A stretch of 45,947 bases of DNA from Granulosicoccus sp. (GTDB taxonomy: Bacteria > Pseudomonadota > Gammaproteobacteria > Granulosicoccales > Granulosicoccaceae), in assembly GCA_023301725.1 (NCBI GenBank), contig JALZUD010000077.1, forward strand, positions 1 through 45,947, in the 5' to 3' direction. The translations under genes and the position numbers were made by a program. Below, one piece after another: positions 17,050-26,305 of the stretch (the first letter of the stretch is position 1; every line of letters begins with the position of its first letter). A model generated the notes under the pieces. That model was given only the letters and a program-made list of their open reading frames with translations. It did not search any database and was not told the origin of the DNA.

Positions 17050-17772
17050 ATGCGACAGCTCCCCACCAATAATCAGATGCGACGCGACGCTCGCGACAAA
17101 GCGTTGACACGCGATTCCTGGAAGATTTTCCAGATCATGGCTGAATTCGTCGACGGCTTTCAAGAACTTGCTGATCTGAGCCCATCAGTCAGCATTTTCG
17201 GGTCTGCGAGGTTCAAACCTGATAACCCGTATTACAAAGCCAGCGAGGAAATCAGCAGACTGTTATCAGATTCAGGTTTTGCGGTCGTGAGTGGCGGCGG
17301 CCCTGGTGTGATGGAGGCCTCTAATAAAGGCGCTTTTGCCGGCAAGTCAGCAAGCGTTGGTCTGAATATCAAGCTGCCTCATGAACAATCCGGTAATCCT
17401 TTCCAAGACATCAGCCTGAACTTCAAATACTTTTTTGCCCGAAAAGTCATGTTTGTCAAATACGCCTCCGCGTACGTTGTTATGCCTGGCGGCTTCGGCA
17501 CCCTCGATGAGATGGCAGAGGTCTTGACGCTTGTTCAGACTGGCAAGTCAAACAAGGTACCAATCATTCTATTTGGCACCACTTTCTGGAAAGGCTTGCT
17601 GGAGTGGTTCGAAACAACGCTGGTGGATGAAGGCACCATTAGCGCCGACGACATGAATCTCTTTCAGCTAACTGATGACCCACAATTTGTCGTTGACGCC
17701 ATCTTTGACTTTTATGAAGGCGTGGACCTTGACAGGATTGTTAATGATTCACAGCTCATGATGGATCTCTAA
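17050..17772 (+). CDS. LOG-family protein (TIGR00730; putative nucleotide phosphoribohydrolase)
   Basis: 240 residues of the Lonely Guy/lysine-decarboxylase-like fold. The signatures GGGPGVMEA (about 83-91) and PGGFGTLDE (about 145-153) form the nucleotide-binding and catalytic site; the second is the PGGxGTxxE motif of the family. Such enzymes release ribose 5-phosphate from nucleoside monophosphates, including cytokinin precursors and purine nucleotides. The N-terminal extension of about 45 residues makes it the longer bacterial type. AGGA lies 7 bases before the start. Confidence 0.9.
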   Translation: MRQLPTNNQMRRDARDKALTRDSWKIFQIMAEFVDGFQELADLSPSVSIFGSARFKPDNPYYKASEEISRLLSDSGFAVVSGGGPGVMEASNKGAFAGKSASVGLNIKLPHEQSGNPFQDISLNFKYFFARKVMFVKYASAYVVMPGGFGTLDEMAEVLTLVQTGKSNKVPIILFGTTFWKGLLEWFETTLVDEGTISADDMNLFQLTDDPQFVVDAIFDFYEGVDLDRIVNDSQLMMDL

Positions 17773-18243
17773 CAAATCAGTTTCACACACAACCTCAAAC
17801 AACAGCAGAATAAGTTCGGGGTTGTGTGTAGAGCTCTGAGCTCTCCCCCGAGCGCAGCCGCATAAAGCATGACGGCATACTTTCCTACCCCCTCAGCATT
17901 TCCGACACTCTTAGGCAAACCAGCCCGCATCGGCAAATATAACGCCTGGTTCACAGAGTTATTTGATCAGGCATAAACCTGGGTGTAAATGACCACACCT
18001 TCTGCCGCTAACACTAACGTCGAATGCTCAATGAGTCGATTCTTCGCCACAATTCACGCTGAATTGCGAAACGAGGAAAGGTTTGTGTGTATTAAAACGG
18101 ACAGGTAGACCGGCAAACGCCGACGAATCTTTCCCGATTACTACAACTGCGGCTACTTGAGGGAGTTTACAGCTCCACGACGAAAGCGATTTTCGTGCGC
18201 TTGGTTACCCAACCTGCGCCCGCCATTCACCTTCGAGATCACA
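17773..18243. other. Intergenic gap of about 470 bases with a long inverted repeat
   Basis: The arms ACACACAACC (17785-17794) and GGTTGTGTGT (17820-17829) form a 10-bp stem just after the LOG stop and may end its transcript, though no U-run follows. A palindromic AGAGCTCTGAGCTCT comes next. A 35-codon frame at 17869-17976 (MTAYFPTPSAFPTLLGK start) looks protein-like but lacks a ribosome-binding site; I do not call it. The rest shows nothing I can support. Confidence 0.45.
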
Positions 18244-18495
18244 ATGACTGATATGGCCACGGACGAGACAAGTAAAGCCGCAGATAGTTCAAATAATAAC
18301 GAATTGACCCCTGAATCCTCACTTATCTCGCACAGACGTTTCACGTACCGCGATACGGTAGATCGGCGCGCGATGAAGCAGAACCTCAGCGACCGGCGTG
18401 CTGAAGCACGTTTTGATGAAACTGGCACTCAACAAGTCGATCGTCGGCTCGCCAATCGCCTAGCAAATATAGAAAAATTGCGAAAAACTGCCTAA
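18244..18495 (+). CDS. Small charged hypothetical protein
   Basis: 83 residues from ATG 18244 (MTDMATDETSKAAD). A longer in-frame TTG start at 18157 adds a Pro/Arg-rich segment that does not look like protein. The N-terminal third is Ser/Asn/Glu-rich and probably disordered. The C-terminal part is strongly charged with repeated DRR units (TVDRRAMKQ, LSDRRAEAR, QVDRRLANR) spaced 14-16 residues apart, likely helical. No family recognised. It may be an independent gene; the downstream TRAP gene has its own strong ribosome-binding site. Confidence 0.5.
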   Translation: MTDMATDETSKAADSSNNNELTPESSLISHRRFTYRDTVDRRAMKQNLSDRRAEARFDETGTQQVDRRLANRLANIEKLRKTA

Positions 18496-18612
18496 CTTTT
18501 GTTATTCCTCCATGTACACAGTGCTGTGCCTGTGTTGTAATTGGCTACAGAGTTTTCTCAAATTTCGATCTGAGAACTCCCAACCATCACATTTCCCGGA
18601 GGAAATAGCACC

Positions 18613-19710
18613 ATGTCGAGACGTAAATTCCTAGCTGGAAGCGCCGCAGGACTCACGGCCGTTGCAGGTTCTGGCTTAATTACCTCAGCGCCAGCGATCG
18701 CACAATCCAAAACAAAACTCACGGTAGTGTCAACGTGGCCACGTGACTTCCCTGGTCTGGGTACTAGTGCTCAGCGTCTGGTTGCACGCATTCAGGAGCT
18801 CTCAGAAGGGCGCATAGAGACAGAATACTTCGCAGCTGGCGAGCGTGTTGGTGCTTTCGACTCGTTCGACGAAGTGGCTTCAGGCAACGCACAGGCCTAC
18901 ATCGGTGCAGATTACTACTGGAAAGGCAAGCACCCTGCTCTGGCTTATTTCACAGCCGTACCAATGGGTCTCACCACTACTGAGTGGTCTGCATGGATCA
19001 AATTCATGGACGGACAAGCTCTCTGGGACGAAGTCAGTGGTGAATTCGGCATCAAGGCCTTGCCTTGTGGTTCAACTGGTTGCCAGATGGGCGGTTGGTT
19101 CAACAAAGAAATCGAAAGTGCTGACGACCTGAAAGGTCTGAAAATGCGAATTCCGGGACTTGGCGGTGACGTCATGGCTAAGCTGGGTGCATCTCCTGTA
19201 TCACTACCTGGTGGTCAAATCTACGAGAACCTGGTTTCTGGTGCTATCGACGCAACAGAGTGGGTTGGTCCATACAACGACTACTTCATGAAGTTTTATG
19301 AAGCTGCCAAGTACTACTACACAGCCGGCATGCACGAGCCAGGCAGTGCATTGGCTTTTGGTATGAACAAAGAGTGGTGGGAAGGTCTTTCAAAAGCTGA
19401 TCAAGCGGTAATCACGGCTTGCTGTTACGAAGAGCATGCCAACCAGTACGACGAAGCAACTGCGCGTAATGGTGAATACCTGCAACGCATGATCAACGAG
19501 AACGGCGTTGAACTGCGCAGCTTCACTGACGAGACTTACGACAGCTTCCAAGAGGCTACTGAAGAGGTGTTCGAAGAGACACGTGATCACAGCCCACTCG
19601 CTGCGAAAGTACATGACAGCTTTGCCAAAGCCCGTAACGATCTCGGCACATGGATGATGAGTGCTGGTGTGGGTTATACCAATCAGCGTAACCGCGTACT
19701 CGATCTGTAG
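18613..19710 (+). CDS. TRAP transporter solute-binding protein, DctP family (TakP-like)
   Basis: 365 residues. The start is fixed by GGAGGAAAT upstream. The N-terminus SRRKFLAG plus a hydrophobic stretch ending SAPAIAQ is a Tat-type signal, so it should fold before export to the periplasm. The conserved ligand-binding Arg is in LKMRIPG; GAIDATEWVGPYND is typical of the TakP/2-oxoacid and lactate branch of the DctP family. It probably binds a monocarboxylate or 2-oxoacid (inference). It begins the three-gene TRAP operon. Confidence 0.9.
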   Translation: MSRRKFLAGSAAGLTAVAGSGLITSAPAIAQSKTKLTVVSTWPRDFPGLGTSAQRLVARIQELSEGRIETEYFAAGERVGAFDSFDEVASGNAQAYIGADYYWKGKHPALAYFTAVPMGLTTTEWSAWIKFMDGQALWDEVSGEFGIKALPCGSTGCQMGGWFNKEIESADDLKGLKMRIPGLGGDVMAKLGASPVSLPGGQIYENLVSGAIDATEWVGPYNDYFMKFYEAAKYYYTAGMHEPGSALAFGMNKEWWEGLSKADQAVITACCYEEHANQYDEATARNGEYLQRMINENGVELRSFTDETYDSFQEATEEVFEETRDHSPLAAKVHDSFAKARNDLGTWMMSAGVGYTNQRNRVLDL

Positions 19711-19732
19711 TTACTGATCGTTTTATGCTCTG

Positions 19733-19761
19733 AGGAGCTGCAATCGCAAGATGCAGCTCCT
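19733..19761 (+). terminator. 10-bp hairpin between TRAP binding protein and permease genes
   Basis: AGGAGCTGCA and TGCAGCTCCT are exact reverse complements separated by 9 bases, 22 bases after the stop codon of the binding protein gene. There is no U-run. Such hairpins commonly let the binding protein be made in excess over the permeases. Confidence 0.7.
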
Positions 19762-19976
19762 ATCAATACTGAATTGTTCTCATGAAGCACGGTCTGTTCA
19801 TGATATCCCGACTATTTTTTTGCACTTCTAATCACTCCACACGCGCAAATTCGACAGTGACGCCTTTATGCGCACGAGTATGACTTTGCATACCGTTTTG
19901 ATCGGTCTAAATGGCCTGCTGATGTCGCTTTTTTTTTGCGTGTGGCAATTATTGCTCCAGACCACGATCACCGCCT

Positions 19977-20963
19977 ATGCAATCGGATCAGCAATCCATG
20001 CCACCTGCCCTGAAAACCCGCCTCTTTGGCTGGGCAATGCTGGCCACCTTGTTCACTTTTCTGCTGAACACCTATCTCACTGTCGGACTTGAATTACCCA
20101 GTGCAGGCAATCTTTTCAGCGGTGATTTCTCCCTGGGAGCACTGCTGCAACTAGGCATCTATGTCGGCGGAATCGCATTTGCCGTTTGGCTGGTATACAG
20201 CCACCAAGAGCGCACGCTTCGCGCCGATGCGGAAGCCATAAACGGCTTTAACGCCTTCCTGATTCGTGGTTTCTTCTGGGCTGTGCTGTTCGTCGGCCTG
20301 GCCGATATGAGCATCTCTTTTATGCGAGTCCAAGACTTGCTGGGTAATTTCTTCACAGAAGACACGGTGAAGGCCTTAGGGCGTTCAAACTTTCGCGGAC
20401 TCTATGTGCACTATCCCCTTATCGCAGCAGGCTTCTTACTGGCCGTGTTTACGCGTACTTTAGGATTTCATTGGCTAGCCCTGCTTATTGTTGCTGCAGA
20501 ATTGGCTATTGTTATCACGCGCTTCATCTTTTCCTACGAACAGGCGTTTATGGGCGATCTGGTGCGTTTCTGGTACGCGGCTTTATTTCTGTTCGCCAGC
20601 GCCTACACGCTTCTGCACGAAGGCCATGTGCGTGTTGATGTGTTTTACGCAGGCCTTGCTCGCCGCACCAAAGGACGTGTCAACAGTATTGGTGCAGTTG
20701 TGTTTGGCATGGCCTTGTGCTGGACCATTCTCATTATTGGCCTAAAAGGCAAGGCTTCGATCATTTACGGCCCACTAGCCAGCTTCGAAGTATCGCAATC
20801 GGGTTTTGGCATGTACACCAAGTACCTCATGGCAGCCTATCTTGGCGTGTTTGCCATCACGATGCTTATTCAGTTTGTCAGCCAGATGTTTGAGTCTCGT
20901 GCAGATACCCGTGATGATCCAGGTGGGCGAGAGCCACCATCTGAAGATTTTGCCACTTCCTGA
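19977..20963 (+). CDS. TRAP transporter small permease (DctQ) with an extra N-terminal membrane domain
   Basis: 328 residues; an ATG at 19998 is an equally possible start. The C-terminal half (about 160-310) is a standard four-helix DctQ domain with the marker HVRVDVFY. The N-terminal half adds about four hydrophobic helices (TRLFGWAMLATLFTF, LLQLGIYVGGIAFAVW, FFWAVLFVGLADMS, YPLIAAGFLLAVF), nearly doubling the usual size of about 160-200. It lies between the DctP and DctM genes and should form the membrane complex with DctM. The function of the extra half is unknown. Confidence 0.85.
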   Translation: MQSDQQSMPPALKTRLFGWAMLATLFTFLLNTYLTVGLELPSAGNLFSGDFSLGALLQLGIYVGGIAFAVWLVYSHQERTLRADAEAINGFNAFLIRGFFWAVLFVGLADMSISFMRVQDLLGNFFTEDTVKALGRSNFRGLYVHYPLIAAGFLLAVFTRTLGFHWLALLIVAAELAIVITRFIFSYEQAFMGDLVRFWYAALFLFASAYTLLHEGHVRVDVFYAGLARRTKGRVNSIGAVVFGMALCWTILIIGLKGKASIIYGPLASFEVSQSGFGMYTKYLMAAYLGVFAITMLIQFVSQMFESRADTRDDPGGREPPSEDFATS

Positions 20964-20990
20964 TCAGCTGACAACCGGACTACATTACTC

Positions 20991-23645
20991 ATGGAACTTC
21001 TTTTTCTCGCCATTTTGCTGATCACTCTGGCCGTGGCTCTAGGCTCGGGTTACCCCGTCGCTTTCGCCTTGCCTGGTGCCGCTATTTTCACCATCTCATT
21101 GGCAGCTGCCAGTGGTTACTTCTTTGGTGGCAGCCCCGACGCCTACTTCCACTCCGGCGGCCCCAGCCAATGGCTCAGCGCGGGCATTACCAATTTGCGC
21201 GGAATTTATTGGGAGGTTGAGCGCGACACGCTCATTGCTATCCCATTGTTCATCTTCATGGGCATCATGCTGCAACGCTCAAAAATTGCTGAAGATCTTC
21301 TAATCACCATGTCTCAGTTGTTCGGACCTGTACCTGGTGGTCTAGGCATATCAGTTGTGTTTGTTGGTGCGCTGCTAGCCGCAACCACCGGCATCGTTGG
21401 TGCGACAGTTGTTGCCATGGGATTAATCTCCCTGCCCGTGATGTTACGCAATGGCTATTCTCAATCATTAGCCACTGGCACCATCGCAGCCTCAGGAACA
21501 CTCGGCCAGATTATTCCACCGTCAATTGTTTTGATCATTCTGGCCGATCAGCTCGCCAGTGCTACTGATCAGGCAGCCACAGCCCGCAAAGCGCTCCACA
21601 AGGCGGCAACGGGTGAGATTTCAATGCCATCGGAATTCGCTGTCACATCAACCAGTGCCGGTGAGATGTTTCTTGGCGCGTTGGTTCCTGGCTTGGTGCT
21701 GGTTGGTTTATATATGACCTACATACTGGTCTATGCCATGCTGCGACCAAAGAAGGCTCCCCCCGTTCGTTTCGAGGGCGCCTACGACGGTCGATTTCTG
21801 CTCAAGGTAGCAGGCACGCTGATTCCGCCATTGGGCCTAATCTTCTTGGTTTTGGGTTCAATCATTGGCGGAATAGCCACAGTTAACCAGGCAGGAGCCA
21901 TCGGTGCTGCCGGTGCTCTCATCATGGGCAGTTACAGACTCAAAGAAGGTCCGCGAAAGTACTGGCCTGCCATTATTGCCGTCGTCGCCCTCATCGGCAT
22001 TACGGTGTCGCTGTCACTTAACGACACGAACATTCAGAGAATAGAAAGCGCCGAGGATCTCAAGGCCATCTACTTTGCACTTGGCGTTGTTGGATTATTT
22101 GTCGTCTCACTGTTGTACAGCGGTTATCGAGTCAATCGCATCAACAACACACTGCACGAAGTTATGATCGAAACTGCCAAAGCGACAACATTGGTTTTCG
22201 TGATTCTTCTGGGTGCTGCCATGCTCACCGCTGCGTTTCGCGCCTTTGGTGGCGAAGAACTGGTACGCGACTTTCTCAATAGTTTGCCTGGTGGCTTCTG
22301 GCTTAAGTTCGTCATTGTTATGGGCGTCATATTTTTACTCGGCTTTTTCCTCGACTTCATCGAGATCGCCGTGGTAGTGGTGCCTATTGTTGCGCCCATC
22401 CTACTTGCTGATCCAGGTGCCAACATTACTGCTGTTTGGTTGGGCGTTATGATTGGTCTAAATATTCAAACCTCCTTCCTCACGCCACCCTTTGGTTTTG
22501 CGCTGTTCTATCTACGTGGGGTTGCACCGGCTATTGTCAAAACCGTCAATATGTATAAAGGTGTTATCGCCTTTATCTCTCTGCAACTTATCGCTTTGGG
22601 GATTGTTGGATACTTCCCACCGCTGGTTAACTACCTGCCAGCCAGAATGTCGTTACTATCAGAAACAGCACCACCACCGCGTAACCCACGCTTGCAGTAT
22701 TGTATTGAAGAATACACCTACGCAAAATTTAACGACAACCACGTGCAATTTGATACTACGTTAAGCAATGCGCAAGGCCTAGATCTGTCTTTATTGCCTA
22801 GCGATCTGGCAGATGATCTTACCGAAAGCTTCGCCTCAGCCGAAGAGGCTATTGCCAAGCTTACTGCGGTTAAAGAGGCCGAAAATGCAGTGCTTGAAAA
22901 TCGAGAGCGTTATCGTCCAGTGCATACTGAAGTGAGGCGTATACAACGAGAAATCCAGAAAATGGCTTCGCGTGTAGCCGGTGTGGATACACTGCTGGAT
23001 CGTGCTCGCGGTGAGGATGCCGAAGAGAGACGAGCAACACTTAACGAAAGACGAGATTTACTCAACTTAGAGATCAGTGCGCTGGAAGACACAATCCCTG
23101 CCGAGTGGGAAGCTGAAAATAAACGACACACTGATCTATTAGCAACCGAACAAACTGCACGCAACGAATACCGCCGTGCAGCAGACACTGGATATGAAGC
23201 TTCAAAAGTGGCGGTAGATACACTCACTGGAACTGAAGCTTTACAAGAATTGTCAGGTGCGATTGCTGATTTACGAGGTCAGCTTGAAACACAAGACTCT
23301 GTTGAGATGGTTGATGCTCTTGAAGTGTTAGCCGATCAATTTGGTGAGATTGAAGGTGCTGATGACATCCGTTCAGCTGTTCGCAAAGCACGAACAGCCA
23401 TGCGCAAGAAAACTCCGGAGCTTGAGGATGCGCTTAAGGCAATGGATGACGCTGCCGAAGAGTACGAGAATCAAATGTCTTGGCGCACCGATGCCAAAGT
23501 GGCGCTGTTTGATGATCTGAGTGACTATGAAAGTATCATGAAAGATTCTATCGGTATCCGACAGCAGGACAGACTGTCTCGAGAGCAAGCCTTATCAGTG
23601 GCCGAATGTAGCTCGCATCATCGTGATTTGTCGCTGAAGTTTTAA
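20991..23645 (+). CDS. TRAP transporter large permease (DctM) fused to a coiled-coil C-terminal domain
   Basis: 884 residues. Residues 1-555 are a DctM permease with many hydrophobic helices, the SGTLGQIIPPS motif (168-178), a long hydrophilic loop at 190-226, and NIQTSFLTPPFGFALFYLRG near the end. From about 560 (base 22668) to the C-terminus there is a soluble, highly charged segment rich in Glu, Arg and Ala with heptad-like spacing (about 605-700 and 760-840), almost certainly coiled coil. Usual DctM proteins stop near 430-600. The tail should face the cytoplasm if the normal topology holds (inference). The reading frame is uninterrupted and base use does not change at the junction. Confidence 0.9.
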   Translation: MELLFLAILLITLAVALGSGYPVAFALPGAAIFTISLAAASGYFFGGSPDAYFHSGGPSQWLSAGITNLRGIYWEVERDTLIAIPLFIFMGIMLQRSKIAEDLLITMSQLFGPVPGGLGISVVFVGALLAATTGIVGATVVAMGLISLPVMLRNGYSQSLATGTIAASGTLGQIIPPSIVLIILADQLASATDQAATARKALHKAATGEISMPSEFAVTSTSAGEMFLGALVPGLVLVGLYMTYILVYAMLRPKKAPPVRFEGAYDGRFLLKVAGTLIPPLGLIFLVLGSIIGGIATVNQAGAIGAAGALIMGSYRLKEGPRKYWPAIIAVVALIGITVSLSLNDTNIQRIESAEDLKAIYFALGVVGLFVVSLLYSGYRVNRINNTLHEVMIETAKATTLVFVILLGAAMLTAAFRAFGGEELVRDFLNSLPGGFWLKFVIVMGVIFLLGFFLDFIEIAVVVVPIVAPILLADPGANITAVWLGVMIGLNIQTSFLTPPFGFALFYLRGVAPAIVKTVNMYKGVIAFISLQLIALGIVGYFPPLVNYLPARMSLLSETAPPPRNPRLQYCIEEYTYAKFNDNHVQFDTTLSNAQGLDLSLLPSDLADDLTESFASAEEAIAKLTAVKEAENAVLENRERYRPVHTEVRRIQREIQKMASRVAGVDTLLDRARGEDAEERRATLNERRDLLNLEISALEDTIPAEWEAENKRHTDLLATEQTARNEYRRAADTGYEASKVAVDTLTGTEALQELSGAIADLRGQLETQDSVEMVDALEVLADQFGEIEGADDIRSAVRKARTAMRKKTPELEDALKAMDDAAEEYENQMSWRTDAKVALFDDLSDYESIMKDSIGIRQQDRLSREQALSVAECSSHHRDLSLKF

Positions 23646-23677
23646 GCACTGGCACAACTCATGGCATGCGAATGGTG

Positions 23678-23703
23678 GGCAGCACGACAAAACGCGTGCT
23701 GCC
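23678..23703 (+). terminator. Hairpin after the TRAP operon
   Basis: GGCAGCACG and CGTGCTGCC form a 9-bp GC-rich stem with an 8-base loop, 32 bases after the DctM stop. The following TACTTTGG is only weakly U-rich. It probably ends the TRAP transcript. Confidence 0.6.
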
Positions 23704-23766
23704 TACTTTGGCCTACAGCAAATTCTGATTGAACCTTAGCGGGATATGAGGGAAGGTATACCCTGC

Positions 23767-23793
23767 GCAGTCAACGATTGACTGCTGTTTTTT
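23767..23793 (+). terminator. Rho-independent terminator in the FGGY kinase leader
   Basis: GCAGTCAA-CGA-TTGACTGC is a perfect 8-bp stem with a 3-base loop followed by TGTTTTTT, a textbook intrinsic terminator. It ends only 21 bases before the kinase ATG, so it is either a second stop for the TRAP transcript or a conditional attenuator for the kinase. Confidence 0.85.
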
Positions 23794-23814
23794 GATCAAA
23801 GGTGATTGCAGCTG

Positions 23815-25311
23815 ATGAACTACACACTGGGTATTGATATCGGTACCTATGAGACCAAGGGTGTTCTGGTTGATAGCTCTGGCAGTGAAGTAGCACAGGC
23901 TTCCCGTGGTCATAAAATGGTCGTGCCTGAGCCCGGTTGGGCAGAGCATAGAGCTGAAGAAGATTGGTGGGGCGATTTTGTCTATGTCTGCCAGACACTA
24001 CTAAAAGACAGTGCCATCGATGCCCAGCACATCAAGGCGGTAGCCTGCAGTGCCATTGGTCCCTGTATGTTGCCCGTGGACGTACAGGGCAAGCCCCTGA
24101 TGAATGGTGTTCTGTACGGCGTAGATGGTCGTGCCGAAATTGAGGTGCGTGAACTCACCGACCGTATTGGCGAATCCACTATTGTGGAGCGTTGTGGAAA
24201 CGCATTAACCTCACAATCGGTTGGGCCAAAAATTCTGTGGCTACAACGACATCGCCCTGAGATTTTTGCAAAAACCTCACATGTTCTGACATCTACCAGC
24301 TTTCTAGTGCAACGGCTCACTGGGGAGATTGTTATTGATCACCACACCGCCGCCAGCTTCGCCCCCCTTTACGATGTGGCCAAGCAGGATTGGATAGACG
24401 ATTTAGCGGGTGACATTATTCCACTTGATAAATTGCCACGCTTGATGTGGTCAAACGAAATCGCTGGCAACGTGACAGCCGCTGCGGCAGCTGCGACTGG
24501 GCTCTGTGTAGGCACCCCTGTAACCACTGGGACAATCGATGCAGCAGCCGAGGCTCTGTCTGTAGGTATTGAGCATCCCGGTGACATGATGATGATGTAC
24601 GGATCAACCATTTTCATCATCTTGCGCACCCTCGGGCGAGTGGCAGACCCACGCCTCTGGTATGCACCTTGGCTATTCGAAGGCGAACACGCCTCCATGG
24701 CTGGCCTATCAACTTCCGGCACTCTGACCCATTGGTTTCGTGATCAATTTGCACGAGAGCTGAATACAGAGACAGCATTTGCAGAGCTTGCCATCGAGGC
24801 AGCCGAAGCACCACCCGGCGCAAACGGTGTGTTGATGTTGCCGTATTTCTCGGGCGAGCGAACGCCCATTCACGATGTACATGCTAAGGGTGCGTTCTAT
24901 GGTTTAAACCTGACACATACGCGCGGGGACATGTATCGCGCCCTAATCGAAGGCATTGCACACGGCACTCGCCACGTTACCGATACGTTCGCAGACATTG
25001 GCCAGACACCATCTCGTTTGCTGGCAGTAGGTGGTGGTACTAAAAATAAAATCTGGCTGCAAGCAACTTCAGATATTACCGGCCTGGATCAGGTCATTAA
25101 CAAACAGACTATCGGCGCCAGCTATGGGAATGCGTTTCTTGCAGCGCTTGCTATAGGGCTCGTGGAACGTGGCGACATGGCGACTTGGAATCCAGCAGTG
25201 GAGGACGTAAAGGCGTCTAATCACTCTATATATGATCAACATCATGCACTGTTTCGACGGCTTTACGAACAAACCAAAGACATTGCACAAGAGCTGAGCG
25301 AGCAAAGCTAA
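23815..25311 (+). CDS. FGGY-family carbohydrate kinase (xylulokinase-like)
   Basis: 498 residues from the ATG at 23815, with AAAGGTG as ribosome-binding site; an in-frame TTG nine bases earlier is unlikely. The first ATP-binding segment is LGIDIGTYETKGVLVD. GVDGRAE (about 102-108) places the catalytic Asp, TGTIDAAAEALSVG (about 238-251) forms the second phosphate loop, and AVGGGTKNKIWLQATSDITG is the FGGY C-terminal signature. Family members phosphorylate pentoses, polyols or related sugars; the exact substrate is not readable. It is convergent with the ABC importer operon and may act on the imported sugar. Confidence 0.9.
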   Translation: MNYTLGIDIGTYETKGVLVDSSGSEVAQASRGHKMVVPEPGWAEHRAEEDWWGDFVYVCQTLLKDSAIDAQHIKAVACSAIGPCMLPVDVQGKPLMNGVLYGVDGRAEIEVRELTDRIGESTIVERCGNALTSQSVGPKILWLQRHRPEIFAKTSHVLTSTSFLVQRLTGEIVIDHHTAASFAPLYDVAKQDWIDDLAGDIIPLDKLPRLMWSNEIAGNVTAAAAAATGLCVGTPVTTGTIDAAAEALSVGIEHPGDMMMMYGSTIFIILRTLGRVADPRLWYAPWLFEGEHASMAGLSTSGTLTHWFRDQFARELNTETAFAELAIEAAEAPPGANGVLMLPYFSGERTPIHDVHAKGAFYGLNLTHTRGDMYRALIEGIAHGTRHVTDTFADIGQTPSRLLAVGGGTKNKIWLQATSDITGLDQVINKQTIGASYGNAFLAALAIGLVERGDMATWNPAVEDVKASNHSIYDQHHALFRRLYEQTKDIAQELSEQS

Positions 25312-25390
25312 AAACCCAACTTAGGTTCTTATACGTTTTCTGCTTAGCTTCACCATCTTTACATCAAGCGAAAATTTTTTACACCAACGA

Positions 25391-26305
25391 CTACTTCACG
25401 GCCCCTGCCGCCATACCCTTAATAATATATTTTTCTAAAAATATAGCCACTATAACTAGCGGCAATATAGCCGCTGAAGACAACGCTGCCATGGTCCACC
25501 AGTTAATCCCTTGAGATCCTGTCTGGGAGGCCACCATGACAGGCAATGTTGTCGCATGGGTTGCAGTGAGCAGGGAAGCAAAAAAGTACTCGTTCCAACA
25601 TAAAATGAGAGACAGGATAAACGCTGCCACCATTCCCGGTAATGCAATGGGTAGTACAATTTGAAAGAAAGAACCCCAAATACCCAGTCCATCAACCAGC
25701 GCTGCTTCTTCGAGTTCGATAGGTATACCCTGAAATTGATCGCGCATAATCCAGATGACAATGGGCAGCACCATAAGTGTGTACAAAAGGATTAACCCTA
25801 TACGGGTGTCGAGTAGCGCAAGGGATTTATAAAGTACAAGGAAGGGTAGCGCTAGTACCACCGGAGGTAGAATCATTTGGCTGAGGAAAAAAAATGAAAT
25901 ATCAGAATTTTTCATAAAGCCAAAACGGTAACTAAAGCGCGACAGACCATAGGCAGCCAAAGAGCCTAAAACCACAGCTAAAAAAGAGGCGGTGACAGAA
26001 ATGATCGTTGAGTTCCAGAATCGCTTGAGGAACTCTTCGCGCACCGTAGATACCTCTCCAAATAATCGAGGTGAAAAACCCAGAGAATCCCAGCCCTTCC
26101 AGCTTGGTGTGAAATCCCACCACGGAATCATATTGCCTCGCATAACATCTGGAGCCAATTTAAATGATGTAGTTAGCGTCCAATAGATGGGAAACAGACA
26201 AATTACCGCCCACAAAAACAAAGCCGTGTAGATGGCAGCCTGACTCATCCACCATTTTCTGCGCACTTGCTTTTCACCATCAAATTCTTTGAAAATCGCA
26301 CTCAT
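25391..26305 (-). CDS. Carbohydrate ABC transporter permease, MalG type
   Basis: 304 residues from the ATG at 26305 (MSAIFKEFDG), which overlaps the stop of the upstream permease (ATGA). Six hydrophobic helices; the binding-protein-dependent permease EAA loop is visible in ELEEAALVDGLGIWGSFFQIVLP (about 190-212). It forms the inner-membrane channel with the MalF-type protein. A longer reading from 26323 adds six residues inside the upstream gene. Confidence 0.9.
   Translation of the reverse strand: MSAIFKEFDGEKQVRRKWWMSQAAIYTALFLWAVICLFPIYWTLTTSFKLAPDVMRGNMIPWWDFTPSWKGWDSLGFSPRLFGEVSTVREEFLKRFWNSTIISVTASFLAVVLGSLAAYGLSRFSYRFGFMKNSDISFFFLSQMILPPVVLALPFLVLYKSLALLDTRIGLILLYTLMVLPIVIWIMRDQFQGIPIELEEAALVDGLGIWGSFFQIVLPIALPGMVAAFILSLILCWNEYFFASLLTATHATTLPVMVASQTGSQGINWWTMAALSSAAILPLVIVAIFLEKYIIKGMAAGAVK

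Noticed and set aside
17869..17976. 35-codon ORF starting MTAYFPTPS
   Set aside because: Protein-like composition, but a stop lies three bases before the ATG, there is no ribosome-binding site, and no homologue is known to me.
19868..20092. 74-codon hydrophobic ORF before the DctQ gene
   Set aside because: It is out of frame with DctQ and overlaps its start; its second half is an out-of-frame reading of DctQ codons.
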